From contig JARVKI010000020.1 in NCBI GenBank assembly GCA_036674765.1, positions 434,001-498,000 of the forward strand: 64,000 nt of DNA, in the 5' to 3' direction. This DNA comes from Seiridium cupressi. Lineage: Eukaryota; Ascomycota; Sordariomycetes; Amphisphaeriales; Sporocadaceae. A model generated the notes under the pieces. It did no database searches and was not told the origin of the DNA. It saw only the letters and a program-made list of their open reading frames with translations. A program made the translations under genes and the position numbers. Below are positions 44,031 through 54,749 of the stretch, piece by piece. How positions within the stretch are numbered: the first letter of the stretch is position 1; each line of letters starts with the position of its first letter.

Positions 44031-45752
44031 ATGAACGAGGACTACAAGGGACCGGCTACCTCTGGGATCACAGACAGGTCTTCGAAAGAACTGGAAGGCC
44101 TGGCAAACCAAAATGCAACCTCGACTTCGGACCTAGATTTGCCAAATCGCGCATCCGAGTATCGCGGGTCTTCTGACAACTCCCCAAATGGCGACCATGA
44201 AGAGCGGCAACGAGATCTGGAGACTCTGTCCCGCATCTCGAGCGGCCCAGCATACACTGTTTTCTCGCGGAAGATGATATGGTGGATCATCGCCATGAAC
44301 TGTGTTGCTGCCTTCATGTCGCCCATCACGGCCAACATATACTTCCCAGCCATACCAGCCTTAGCAGACGACCTTGGTGTGTCCACTGCAGACATCAATT
44401 TGTCGTTGACGACCTACATGATTTTCCAGGGGCTTTCACCAACCTTGGTCGGGGATTTCGGAGATGCGGCGGGTAGGCGACCAGCCTTCATCATCGCCTT
44501 TATTATCTATTTGGGGGCCAACATCGGCTTAGCATTGCAACGCAATTATGCTGCTCTGCTAGTCCTTCGGTGTTTGCAGAGTGCAGGTAGTAGCGGCACT
44601 ATTGCGTTGGTCTTTGGTGTGGTTGCTGACATGGCGACGACCTCTGAGCGCGGAAAGTTCATGGGCATTGTTGGAGCCGGTCTCACCATAGGACCTACCT
44701 TCGGTCCGCTCATTGGCGGGTTGTTGACCCAATTTCTCGGATGGCCATCGGTCTTTTGGTTCTGCACAATCGTGGCCGTTGTATTCTTGGTTCCATACGC
44801 TGTCGCCGTTCCGGAGACTGGGCGCAAAGTGGTCGGCAATGGGTCCATCAAGCCACAAGCCTGGAACAAGACGTTGCTAGATTATATCCGATTTCGCCGA
44901 CTACCACGAGACCCGTCGGTCGGACGCCCAAAGCAGAAGATTCCCATCCCCAATCCTTTCAACACTCTACGAGTGTTGTTCAACAAGGACATGGCGATGG
45001 TGCTTTTTTACAATGCATTGCTATACGTGGGCTTCATGGTGGTTGCGGCGACGCTGTCAACACAGTTTGACATCATCTACCACTTCGATGAGCTTACCCT
45101 CGGCTTATGCTACCTCCCTATCGGCGGTGCGACCTTGGTTGCTTCCATCGCCCAGGGCTTCGTGCTGGACTGGAACTATCGAAGAACAGCTAAGAAACTC
45201 GGCTTCAAGATAGACAAGAAGCGGGGCGATAACTTGAAAGATTTCCCGATAGAAAGGGTGAGAATCCAGGTCATCGTCCCAATGATCTTCATGGGAAGTC
45301 TGTTCTACATTGGCTATGCTTGGGCACTGCAGGCTGAGACACACGTCGCCGTGCCTCTTGTGTTGACCTTCTTCATCGGTCTGTTTGTAACGGGAAGCTT
45401 TCAGGTGATTAATACCCTCATTGTTGATCTCTACCCTGAGGCGCCGGCCACGGCCACGGCAGCCAACAACCTTGTAAGATGTCTCTTCGGAGCAGTGGCC
45501 ACTGCAGTCATAGAAGACATGATCAATGGGATAGGTAGAGGGTGGTCCTTTACTCTGATCGCCCTGCTATTCATGATCCCATCACCAATTCTATGGGTAA
45601 TACAAAAACATGGTCCGACTTGGAGAGAACAAAGAAGACTGAAGAGCCTGGCGCGAAATGAGAAAAAGGAGGCCATGGAAAAAGAGAAGCTTGAGGCTCA
45701 TGCAGAAAGCTCCGGGGTGGTCGGAACAGCTGGAGAGCCAAAGGCAGCCTGA
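44031..45752 (+). CDS. MFS drug:H+ antiporter, DHA1 family (Qdr1/2/3-like)
   Basis: Plasma-membrane exporter of the 12-span DHA1 group. One exon, 573 residues. The first ATG of the frame is at 44031 (MNEDYKG). A long, charged cytosolic N-terminus (about 80 residues) is followed by spans one and two (MSPITANIYFPAIPALADDLG), the motif A region GDFGDAAGRRPAF, and a motif C-like GAGLTIGPTFGPLIGGLLTQF after span five, typical of antiporters. A long central loop (about 270-320) carries a basic stretch, and the loop YRRTAKKLGFKIDKKRGDN, also seen in Qdr relatives, follows span eight. The C-tail is lysine- and glutamate-rich. The frame is intact. The cargo is not predictable; relatives export quinidine, polyamines and various xenobiotics. 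Confidence 0.93.
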   Translation: MNEDYKGPATSGITDRSSKELEGLANQNATSTSDLDLPNRASEYRGSSDNSPNGDHEERQRDLETLSRISSGPAYTVFSRKMIWWIIAMNCVAAFMSPITANIYFPAIPALADDLGVSTADINLSLTTYMIFQGLSPTLVGDFGDAAGRRPAFIIAFIIYLGANIGLALQRNYAALLVLRCLQSAGSSGTIALVFGVVADMATTSERGKFMGIVGAGLTIGPTFGPLIGGLLTQFLGWPSVFWFCTIVAVVFLVPYAVAVPETGRKVVGNGSIKPQAWNKTLLDYIRFRRLPRDPSVGRPKQKIPIPNPFNTLRVLFNKDMAMVLFYNALLYVGFMVVAATLSTQFDIIYHFDELTLGLCYLPIGGATLVASIAQGFVLDWNYRRTAKKLGFKIDKKRGDNLKDFPIERVRIQVIVPMIFMGSLFYIGYAWALQAETHVAVPLVLTFFIGLFVTGSFQVINTLIVDLYPEAPATATAANNLVRCLFGAVATAVIEDMINGIGRGWSFTLIALLFMIPSPILWVIQKHGPTWREQRRLKSLARNEKKEAMEKEKLEAHAESSGVVGTAGEPKAA

Positions 45753-46230
45753 AACACAGGCCCTATGATGGAATCCTCAACAAGTACCTTTGGATTGCTC
45801 CAAGACCAGTGTCGATCTGGCGGACGACGGGCAGTGGGTAGGAAATACAGCTAGACCATTTATACATTTGCCAGAATGAACGATGAAATAAATATAGAGA
45901 GAACCAATATGTCTCATCGAGAATTGTGTTTGTATTGGATATACGTCGTAAAATCATAGCAGGGGCGTTTGGGGGGGGGCCAATTGCACAACCATTGCTT
46001 GGGTCGTCCGAAACTGGAAGGGTACTAACGTTCCTATTTAGTGAGCTCGAGCCACAACGTGGCGCCCAAAGACGTCAGAACCATCAGAACAGCTTGCAGC
46101 TTCAAGGAAGTCGGGCGTTTCGCGGCCTCACAACTCGACAACGCAACGCCCTGTCCCATTTCCAGGCTCGTAGATACGTCGAATCGTATAGCAATGTCTC
46201 GATAGTATTTTACATGAGCCCACTGCCGAC
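45753..46230. other. Intergenic spacer with a nine-G run
   Basis: No gene seen. A run of nine G lies at 45971-45979. Confidence 0.5.
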
Positions 46231-47353
46231 ATGACAGACCTCACACCCCTCTTCGACAGCTTTCTGTCGTCTCATTCTTCTCCATCAACCACAAAACGCA
46301 CGTTCACCGTTGACAGCCTGGACGACTTCCTAAAAGAAGCATACACAATCAACCATGCAATTCGCACCCTACACACAGACCTCTTGAGAATCCGGCAGTC
46401 CTACCTCTCGACGGCGCAGCCACGCCGCACCCTCATCCGCCAGAATGGCGAGAAGCCTCTGACCGACCGCGACCGCGAGGACATTGATGCCAACTCCAAA
46501 CAGTTACTACGAGATCTAAACGCGAAGATCCGGCAACTCGTGGACGCCGAACAAGTGCGCAGGGAGACCGAGGCACAGCTTCTCAAGAAGAAATTCGCAA
46601 GAGGCCTAAGTGCACTCGGGTCATGGGCATCAGGCGGCGCGGGTGGTGGGCTGGGAGGCAAAAGCGTCGAATACAGAACCGCGGAAGAGGCAGCGAATGG
46701 CATCAACACGCACAGAGAAAGTGTTCTGTGGATGCTCAGGCAGCGGTTACAGGAGTGCGTCAAGACACAGCAGGATATGATGGAGGTCAGACTGAACAGA
46801 GAAATGGAAAAGCAGAGGAGCGTGTTAGCTAGAGCGGGAGTCGGTGAAGGCATGGGGTTAGGCTCAATGCCAGGCATAAACGTGAGAGAGCCAAGCAGCC
46901 CCAGCTCACAAAGGAAGTCAAGCCAAGCTACATGGCAGGAGGAGGGACAGTCTACGTATAATCCCCAGCCTGAACTGTCCCCCGAGCAAATCCAAATGTT
47001 TGAACGGGAAAACCACGACATGCTACAGCATTATGAGAGTGTGCTGGGCCAAGTCAGGTTTGTCTACTTCCATGTCCTTCCTCGAGAACACAGACCTAAC
47101 TGGCGTGTACAGGACGGCGGAAAAATCACTCATTGAGATATCCGAACTGCAAACACAGCTTGTAAACAATCTGGCCACGCAATCAGCGCACATAGACCAA
47201 CTAGTTGCGGATTCGTTCAACATCACCGAGGACGTAGGCGGTGGAAACAAACAGCTCAAGAAAGCGACACAAAAACCGAGGACCGCCAAATATACCTTTT
47301 ACGCGACATGTGGATTATGCACCCTACTGGTTGTATGGGACCTGATCATATAG
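46231..47353 (+). CDS. UFE1: Syntaxin-18/UFE1-type ER t-SNARE
   Basis: Qa-SNARE of the endoplasmic reticulum for Golgi-to-ER retrograde fusion. Exons 46231-47057 and 47113-47353 give 355 residues. The 55 nt intron (GTTTGT donor, GTACAG acceptor) lies inside the SNARE motif and restores VLGQVRTAEKSLIEIS. The N-terminus fits the Syntaxin-18 N-terminal domain (DLTPLFDSFLSSH, EAYTINHAIRTLHTDLLRIR). A glycine-rich insertion lies at about 135-150. The SNARE helix spans about 265-325 with the central-layer glutamine in SELQTQLVNNL. The protein ends in a single membrane anchor (YTFYATCGLCTLLVVWDLII) with no lumenal tail, as expected. The frame is complete. Confidence 0.87.
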
Positions 47354-48352
47354 CAACTAGTGCACGAGTTAAATGTATAAAGAGCCAAAGATCAACATGT
47401 CTAGTCCGAATGTTGCATGTGAAGGAAAGCTTCATTGCTGGGCCTAAAGTTGGGGTGTCGAAGCACGCACTATCACATGCCGATCCGCAACGGGCGACTA
47501 TATACAATCGGAAACCTGACATTTGGAATCGACGTTGGCTGATGTGATCCAGAATTCACGGTAGCACGCTCCAGTGCAACAGCTGTGGTGCGTGGGTAAG
47601 TCGAACAGGGAGCATTGGGCTTCAGCTCAATTGATGCATCCTGTTGTGAGTTGTGATGTGCCTTTCGGCTCAACGACCGGATGAAATTGTCTGGACGCTG
47701 GCAACCTCTGTCTGGTGAGATCATAGGCGGCTGACCTGCCCATGGGGCCCACCGTTCCCACCGTTCCCACCGTTCGCGATGCCGGGGACGTGGCATTTAA
47801 AAGCCGTTGGTCCCCTACAGGAACGAGCTTCCATCGATGGCTGCGAGTCCGATTTCCCGAATCTCTTCCGTAATCTCGAGCCCATCACGCCAGATCTTGG
47901 CGGCATTAGACGATCAACTGCACAAATTGTCTCTTGGCCTCCTTCCTGAGGGATCCGACGGACACGACGCCGACGCTGCTTGCATATCCTTTGGTCCATG
48001 AGCCCTGCTGCATAGCAAGCACGAGTCATCACTGCCCCATAAGGCCGAGAACCCGTACGAGTGCTCGCCATTTGCAATCAACCCCAGCACAAGCAGTGGC
48101 CCGTACCCCGCCGCTAAGGCTGGTAACCGCACTCAGCTACGCCCCAGCTACCCCTCTGCCCTGTATCGGAACCCCCAAACGTTCGCTGCACCCCGCCGTT
48201 GGACCGCTTCGGGTACCTAGCGTCTCAGCACACGAGCACGCGCACTGGACCTGCAACAGCCCACCTGCCCGCTTCGGCGCATTGCTCCAGCCCGTCAGTC
48301 GTCCAATATTACCTGACCTGGGGAAAGCTGTTCCCTCTGGTTCTTTCCCAAT
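47354..48352. other. Intergenic, promoter and leader of the aminotransferase gene
   Basis: No gene seen. From about 48000 the DNA is C-rich (CCCCAGCTACCCCTCTGCCC), as in leaders of strongly expressed fungal genes. Confidence 0.5.
47748..47775. repeat. 10-bp tandem repeat, nearly three copies
   Basis: The unit CCACCGTTCC is repeated head to tail close to three times in non-coding DNA. Short; likely a local slippage product. Confidence 0.8.
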
Positions 48353-49870
48353 ATGCCAACCTCAAAGCACTTCGATCCTTCATACCACGCAGATTCAGTA
48401 CGCCGAGTCACAGGTCTAGTCCAGCAGATGTCTCCTCCTTCAGCCACAAGCTTCACGGCCGAGGTCGTCCCTCAGGCCCCCGAGGATGCGCTCTTCGGCT
48501 TGGTGAGAGCTTGCAAAGCTGATCAGAACCCGGACAAGGTTGATCTGGTGAGCCGGACTGTTGACCAAGTCCACGATGCATTGTTCGCTGACCTGGCCTG
48601 AAGAGTATTGGTGCGTATCGCGGCGACGATGCGAAGCCCTGGGTATTACCCGTCGTCAAGAAGGTAATGTTATACTTCACTTTACACCTGCCTCGAGACC
48701 TGCAGCTCTCCGAGCTTCCTGTCGGCCCTCCCCACGGTGATGTGATCGCTCGGCATGTTTCACGAACGATCTGTGCTGACTGCCTCTTCTTGCCAGGCCG
48801 ACGAGATCCTTCGCAACGACCCCGAGCTTAACCACGAATACGCTCCCATTGCCGGTATTCCTGCATTCACAAGCAAAGCCGCCGAGTTGATTCTTGGAGG
48901 CCCCGAATCCCCCGCTATCAAGGAGAAGAGAGTTACATCCTTCCAGACCATCTCGGGCACTGGTGCCGTCCATCTTGGCGCTCTGTTCCTCGCAAAGTTC
49001 TACCCCGGCACCAAGAAGGTGTATATCTCGAATCCAACATGGGCCAACCACAACCAGATCTTCACCAACGTTGCCTTGCCCATCGCTACATACCCCTACT
49101 TCTCCAAGGAAACCAAGGGTCTTGATTTCAAGGGCATGAAGGAGGCAATCTATGGTGCCCCAGACCGGTCTATCATTCTGCTGCACGCTTGTGCTCACAA
49201 CCCCACTGGCGTTGATCCAACCTTTGAGCAATGGAAGGAGATCGCTGAAGTGATTCGTGCGAAGAGCCACATTCCCTTCTTTGACACGGCGTACCAGGGC
49301 TTTGCTTCTGGTGACCTGATGAAGGACAACGCCGCCGTGCGCTACTTTGTGGAGCAGGGCTTCGAGTTGCTCGTCGCTCAGTCCTTTGCCAAGAACTTTG
49401 GTCTTTATGGTGAGAGAGCAGGTTGCTTCCATGTCGTCACCGGCCCGTCGCCCGATGCCCAGAAGACTATCGAGCGAATTGCTTCACAACTCGCCATTCT
49501 TCAACGTTCCGAAATCTCGAATCCGCCGTTGTATGGTGCTCGCATAGCCAGCACTGTCCTGAACGACCCTAAATTGTTCGCTGAGTGGGAGGACAATCTC
49601 CGTACCATGTCCGGGCGCATCATCAATATGCGAACAGCATTGAAGTCCAAGCTAGAGGAGCTTGGCACTCCAGGCACCTGGAACCACATCACGGACCAGA
49701 TCGGCATGTTCACTTTCACTGGCCTGACGGAGACTCAAGTATTGAAGATCCGGGAGGAGTTTCACGTATACATGACCAAGAACGGTCGTATCAGCATGGC
49801 TGGTCTCAATACGCGGAACGTGGAGTACTTCGCAAAGGCCATTGACAAGGTCGTCCGGGAGGTGAAATAA
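48353..49870 (+). CDS. Aspartate aminotransferase
   Basis: PLP enzyme that interconverts aspartate and 2-oxoglutarate with oxaloacetate and glutamate. Exons 48353-48547, 48604-48663 and 48797-49870 give 442 residues; starting at the second ATG (48428, MSPPSATSF) gives 417, the usual cytosolic length. The very small second exon encodes SIGAYRGDDAKPWVLPVVKK. Active-site features are intact: the cofactor-binding HACAHNPTGVDPTFEQW region, the Schiff-base lysine in AQSFAKNFGLYGERAG, and the substrate-binding arginine in KNGRISMAGLNTRN. The extra N-terminus from 48353 (MPTSKHFDPSYHADSVRR) is basic and could act as a weak mitochondrial presequence, so dual localisation by alternative starts is possible. 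Codon use is that of a well-expressed gene. Confidence 0.95.
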
Positions 49871-50467
49871 ACCTGACAGCGATTATGTTTGTCCGTTGAT
49901 CGCGGATCCAGTGTGTTATTATTTGAGCGACGGTATTGGTTCCGGACACGGCAGGGCTGATAAAATCCTTCTCTCCTGCTTCATGGGTATAGATGAGTTA
50001 AATAAGAACGATTGTTTCTAGCATTTTCCAGTGTGATGATCGCCAACATGCTGTCTAGCGTGAAGTTATGCTTCTCTGTTATTGCGACTGCTATTTAGCT
50101 AAACAGGTAGTTCTTGAGAAATGGTGATATCACTATCGAGTACATGTCAAGTCAAGTCTATTGTTGTTGTAGCTTGAATTGCCCAATCAATTCAGAGGTG
50201 ATGGGGAACTTCTCCACTTGACAGATCATAGCAGAATGTGGATGCTTACATTGTAGGCAAGCCACATCATCTACTTTACCAAAAGTCTAATCTGTCAACT
50301 GGATCGCCCATCACATTTGTAACTGACACGTGTATAATCTTGGATATTATCGGGAAGAAGTCGAGAATCAGCTCCAGACCAACAACCATCCATGTTGTAT
50401 ATCTCCAGATCATACTAACCATGCAGCAGCCTCATGAGAGGCTCACACATAACACTTAACCCTCAAA
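49871..50467. other. Intergenic
   Basis: 3' region of the aminotransferase and 5' region of the macro-domain-like gene. No gene seen. Confidence 0.5.
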
Positions 50468-51383
50468 ATGTCATCTACACACACCTCCAACACTCCCTTA
50501 CTCCCACATTTGCACCTCTTGTGCATGGACTCCCAGGCCGCCGTAGCCTGGGAGGCCGCAATCGCACAGTACCAGCTCACTTCATCTTCTCACCTAAAAT
50601 ACACAATCCACGACTCTGCCCTCTCCCAGCTCTCGCCAAGCCTGCAATTCGACGCTGTGGTCTCTCCAGCGAATTCATATGCCATCCTGGACGGTGGATT
50701 CGACGATGCCATCTCCCGCGGCTTCTCGCCCAAAGGTGACTACGCAGCACTGACCCGTCACGCGCAGGCGCATCTGTACACCACACACCGCGGCTATCTG
50801 CCTCCGGGCCAGTGCCAAATTGTGCACATCCCTGGCGAGTGGCGCGAGGAGCGCAAATTGAGGTACCACGATGGCAAGGGCTGGGGCTGTAGGTATCTTG
50901 TTCTCTGCCCGACCATGCGCATACCGAGTCCTTGTGAGAAGGAAATTGTCTACGAGTGTATGTGGTCGCTGCTCAATAGCTTGGAGCGGCACAACGATGC
51001 CGTCGCTGACGGGAAAGGGGGGGATGCTGGGGAGGAAACGGGGAGAGGAGCCAGGATTGAGGGTCTGTTGATGACTCCCCTGGGAACGGGGGCAGGACGC
51101 AGTAAGTAAATCTCGGTGCTGTAACTTGGCCTTGTAGCCTATTCTTGGACCAGAACTTGTCAATCTGATATTTCTGCTCCCGATAAATCATCAGTCCTAC
51201 TTGGGAAGAAATTACTGACTGTGTGTGCTGTATAAAGTCAGTTACGAAAGATGGGCCAGACAAGCAGCATTAGCTATCAAACACTGGATCGACAGTGTCG
51301 AGAATCCAGGGAATTGGATAACAAGAGACTGGCGTGACGTGGCTATAATTGATGCTGAGTTGAAATTAACACATGAAGTATAA
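50468..51383 (+). CDS. Macro-domain-like protein
   Basis: Small cytosolic/nuclear protein with a macro-domain (ADP-ribose/appr-1''-p binding) fold. Exons 50468-51101 and 51238-51383 give 259 residues. The 136 nt intron (GTAAGT donor) joins LLMTPLGTGAGR to ISYERWARQAALAIKHW, which continues the family helix and ends DWRDVAIIDAEL. Macro features: DAVVSPANSYAILDGGFDDAI, equivalent to the classic (V)NAAN followed by the GGGVDGAI loop, and the glycine-rich MTPLGTGAGR loop. The adenine-contact aspartate and the final helix are present. Fungal members have long loops as here (GKGGDAGEETGRG). A second in-frame ATG at 50525 (MDSQAAVAWE) is an alternative start. Binding or hydrolysis of ADP-ribose is likely but not proved by sequence. 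Confidence 0.85.
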
Positions 51384-52997
51384 GAAGAGCTTAGCAGTCA
51401 ACTCACGCAGGTGTAGAAAACACTTCTTTGCTAATGAGCTGGGGAGGTCACGGATTCTGGAGTTCCTGTGAGGAAACACAAATCTTTCTCTTATTCTAAC
51501 CTTCGACCAAGGCCAGGTGGCTTCTTGAGTTGGGGCAAAGAAGTTCGAGACTTGAAAGTAAATATGACTGCATTTCAGGCAGATTGACAAGGGAGTGCCT
51601 GTGTTTTGCAACTTACACTTTTGTTGTCTAGTATTCAAGGTGTGCGTTGAGGTTAACGGTTGAGTTCAAATCGTGACCTGGTGTCATCATGACTATTTCA
51701 AATTCGTATGGAGCATAATGGACGAAACACGTGGGAGATAAGATGATATAAACTGATATAGTTATGTCGATATTCCCACTGGATATGCCTCTATATGTAC
51801 TGCCATAAGACCCACCAGTGTCTTTAGTGATTATGTGGCAGAACGTGCCAAACATATCGCTTTGAATTTTATTCACCTTAGGATATTAAGAATACCACCC
51901 GAAATCCGAGTATTTGCAAAACATTTATATAGTTATATTCTCGGTAATCGGTCTCCCATAGTTGGAAGAATCTCTCCAAAAGGATTGATTAAGCTCCTAC
52001 ATACTCAGCGGTATGCAAATCATTCATCACCTATGAACGACATACACTGTATCGAGCCACAGGAAGGACTAGTTCTACGAAAATCAAAATCACATGCCAT
52101 TCTACTCGACTAAAAATAAAGATAGGATACTGTTAAATGAATCGTCGAAATTGTCGGCTTGATCCAAACTGACACTATACATGCCTCGTCGTTGCTCGGT
52201 ATACTCTTAGGCCAACGTCGTATTCGTCTCACATATACTGGGTTTTGAAAGCTCCGTGAGAATGGCGAGCTGTCTGCAAAGGATATTTCTAGATTCTCAA
52301 AGGGCAGAACATGACTTGTAGAAGGAAAAGCGGTTCGCAATACCTAGCTAGCTGACGATTGTTGTTGCCGCCCTTTGAATAATTTATACCAAATAATGGG
52401 ACCACCATCATGTCCGCTCAGAGTGCTGTTAGCTACATTCAGTCAGGGAATAGGGAGGGGTTTACTTGACAAAAGCTGTATGAAATTATGAAGGCTGTCC
52501 GTCCGTTAGCAAATACTATAGTTTGTTCGGTTTGTATTCCAGGGAATTTTATTCTCGCGCAGAGCTTCCACTGGGTTGAAGACAATGGGACTGCCAGTCG
52601 GGGAATATCAAGACATGGAGAGATGGCAGATGTGACTAAGCTCATGATAAACAACCCGGGATAACCTGACGTAAGACCGAAGGAATAGGACTCTGTGAAG
52701 AAAAATGTCTTGTATTTCTGATGTTCCCGTGTCAAATGACGATCGCCATATTGATGCTTGTTTTTTCACTGAGACACGGCGGATGACGCCGTGCTAATTG
52801 CGTCATCGCCTTTGCTCCTTCAGCAGGGACATTTGGGCGCACCCGCTGGAGTTTAGGGGGGCGGGGGTCATTACAGCACAGACCATCCGCGGTCTACACA
52901 GATGCGTCTTCACTCGAGGGCGCGTCGACGCGATTCTGTTTGGCAAGAAACAAATCCTCAGTGTTCATGATCCGGAGGCGTCGTGGTCCACCCCAAG
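51384..52997. other. Gene-free, A/T-rich stretch
   Basis: No gene seen in 1.6 kb. Around 51650-52140 the DNA is A/T-rich with many TA steps (ATATAGTTATATTC), a second candidate for old mutated repeat DNA. The end is the upstream region of the F-box gene and contains a GGGGGGCGGGGG stretch near 52856. Confidence 0.45.
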
Positions 52998-54749
52998 ATG
53001 GAACGCCTCTCACCGGAGCTTCTTCATATTGTGGTGTCGTTCTTGGACGTCAAAGATCGTCGGCAGTTTCGTCTTGTCAACAAGAACTTTTCGGTCATCG
53101 CAGCCGCACACATCATCCCTGAGGTTTCTCTTCACCTACATGCCAAGGACTTGGAAAAGCTGAGAGCAATCGCAGCCCATGGAACTATTGCACGCAATGT
53201 CCAGTCCCTGACTTACTTCGCCGCGCGGCTGGAAAGCCCGCCAATCAGTTTCGCAAAATACAGTCTAGAGCATCACACTTGCATGCAAATGTCGCTTGTC
53301 AGTCCCGCGCTGACGGAGCGTCGCCGTTGGAAAATGGACTTGACGCCAGAGCAGTTGCGGGCCCACTATGAGATGTACTCGGAGACGGTCAATTCGCAGG
53401 ACAAACTAGTTGCGAATCAAGCCGACCTGGTTTGTCTCAAAGAGGTCCTCCCCTCCTTTACCGGCCTGCGCTGTGTGACCATGTCCTCGGGTCACCATTT
53501 CTACGAGAGGGTTATTAACAAACCAAAGTCACCCTACGATGACTGTGTTCGAGATCCTCATGAAGACGTTTTCCCAGCAGGTGCTTCACAATGCGAGGTA
53601 TTGCTCGAGTCCCTGGCCTATCACAGGACCAAGATCGAGCAATTTCGCGCGGGGGCTATGAGCTGGCGATTCTTTGACAAGGAGCCAGAGGTCATCTCGC
53701 GCTTGTTCAGCGCACTCGGCAACCTCAAGTATATTGAACTGGTATTGATGGTCGAAACAGATGAGAACGGAGAAGACGTGACCGACGACACTATTAAGTG
53801 CCGTGACCTACTTGAGCGCCGTGGCGTCTTGAGGACTGTTTTCAAGTCAATGCCGAATTTGGAAGTCCTCGGGTTTGCCATCCAGGGCGACTTTGAAAGC
53901 CATAGGCGGGCTGCATCCCTCGATTCGATCATACCGGCCGGTTTTCACTGGCCAAATCTGTCAGACTTATCACTGGAGGGGGTTGATTGCCGTCAAGGGG
54001 CACTCCTGAAGTTTCTGGAATTGCATCAAAAGTCTCTGTCGCGTGTATGCCTACAGGATGTCACTCTGACCGATGGCTCGTGGAAGCCAGTGCTGCGTGG
54101 TGTTAGGTCTAAGCTTTATTTACAGGAAGCATGCATTTGTGGCCTGCTTTGTGGTTATATCGAGGAGGAGGAAGGCGGTGGTCCATTCCATGATCCCGAC
54201 AGACCAACCGAATTTTATGACTTGTGGACAGTAGACCGCGGCCCCAACGACATGAGAAACTCAATCAACTGCTATTGCAGGCGGGGTGGTGAAGATTATC
54301 CCGACGAACTGCCTCTCACGCGTGAGGTCGTCAACAAGTATTTTGAGAGCCATGTACATAAAGATGGAATCCTGTCCGAGTTCGAAGATGAGGAGGAGAT
54401 GCGCAAAGCCGAGCTAGAAGTGGACGCCCGGATCCGGGCCATGGACTTATTCCATTATGGTGAAGCTGGACTAGATTACACCGACGACGAAGATTTCTTG
54501 TCGTCATCCGGCGCGGACGAGGAGGGCTTCGTATCCTTCTTTGACCCATGGAATTCGGACATGAGCGACGAAGATGAACTTGAGGAAGACTCTGACAGCG
54601 ACGAAGATGAAACTGAGGAAGACTCTGGCAGCAACGAAGATGAACCTAAGCGAAGGCCCTCCCTTCACGAGGAGAATTATAACGGCGGCGAAGAAGAACT
54701 TCCGCCCTATTCTGACGAAGACCCTGATGACAGCAGAAGAGAAACTTGA
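52998..54749 (+). CDS. F-box protein with acidic C-terminal repeats
   Basis: Probable substrate adaptor of an SCF ubiquitin ligase. One exon, 583 residues, from the ATG at 52998 (the frame is open upstream but has no ATG). The F-box is at residues 1-40: LSPELLHIVVSFLDVKDRRQ, with RLVNKNFSVIA. The middle (about 60-400) has spaced leucine-rich segments (LRCVTMSSG, LGNLKYIELVLMVET, MPNLEVLGFAIQGDF, WPNLSDLSLEGVD, LSRVCLQDVTL), fitting an irregular leucine-rich-repeat fold for substrate binding. The last 130 residues are very acidic and include an 11-residue unit repeated 2.6 times. Large families of such F-box proteins with variable C-termini occur in ascomycetes; no substrate can be named. The reading frame is intact. 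Confidence 0.88.
   Translation: MERLSPELLHIVVSFLDVKDRRQFRLVNKNFSVIAAAHIIPEVSLHLHAKDLEKLRAIAAHGTIARNVQSLTYFAARLESPPISFAKYSLEHHTCMQMSLVSPALTERRRWKMDLTPEQLRAHYEMYSETVNSQDKLVANQADLVCLKEVLPSFTGLRCVTMSSGHHFYERVINKPKSPYDDCVRDPHEDVFPAGASQCEVLLESLAYHRTKIEQFRAGAMSWRFFDKEPEVISRLFSALGNLKYIELVLMVETDENGEDVTDDTIKCRDLLERRGVLRTVFKSMPNLEVLGFAIQGDFESHRRAASLDSIIPAGFHWPNLSDLSLEGVDCRQGALLKFLELHQKSLSRVCLQDVTLTDGSWKPVLRGVRSKLYLQEACICGLLCGYIEEEEGGGPFHDPDRPTEFYDLWTVDRGPNDMRNSINCYCRRGGEDYPDELPLTREVVNKYFESHVHKDGILSEFEDEEEMRKAELEVDARIRAMDLFHYGEAGLDYTDDEDFLSSSGADEEGFVSFFDPWNSDMSDEDELEEDSDSDEDETEEDSGSNEDEPKRRPSLHEENYNGGEEELPPYSDEDPDDSRRET
54564..54650 (+). repeat. 33-bp in-frame tandem repeat, 2.6 copies
   Basis: A 33-base unit beginning AGCGACGAAGATGAA occurs at 54564-54596 and 54597-54629, with a shortened third copy at 54630-54650. 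Each encodes an Asp/Glu/Ser unit (SDEDELEEDSD and variants) in the F-box protein tail. Copies differ by a few bases, so the duplication is not brand new. Confidence 0.9.

Noticed and set aside
46401..47021. 206-codon minus-strand frame opposite the UFE1-like gene.
   Set aside because: Cysteine/serine/leucine-rich composition typical of an antisense shadow; the sense strand encodes a clear SNARE.
48677..49432. 251-codon open frame on the minus strand opposite the aspartate aminotransferase.
   Set aside because: It is the shadow of the strongly codon-biased sense gene; its product has no family likeness and the sense frame is certain.
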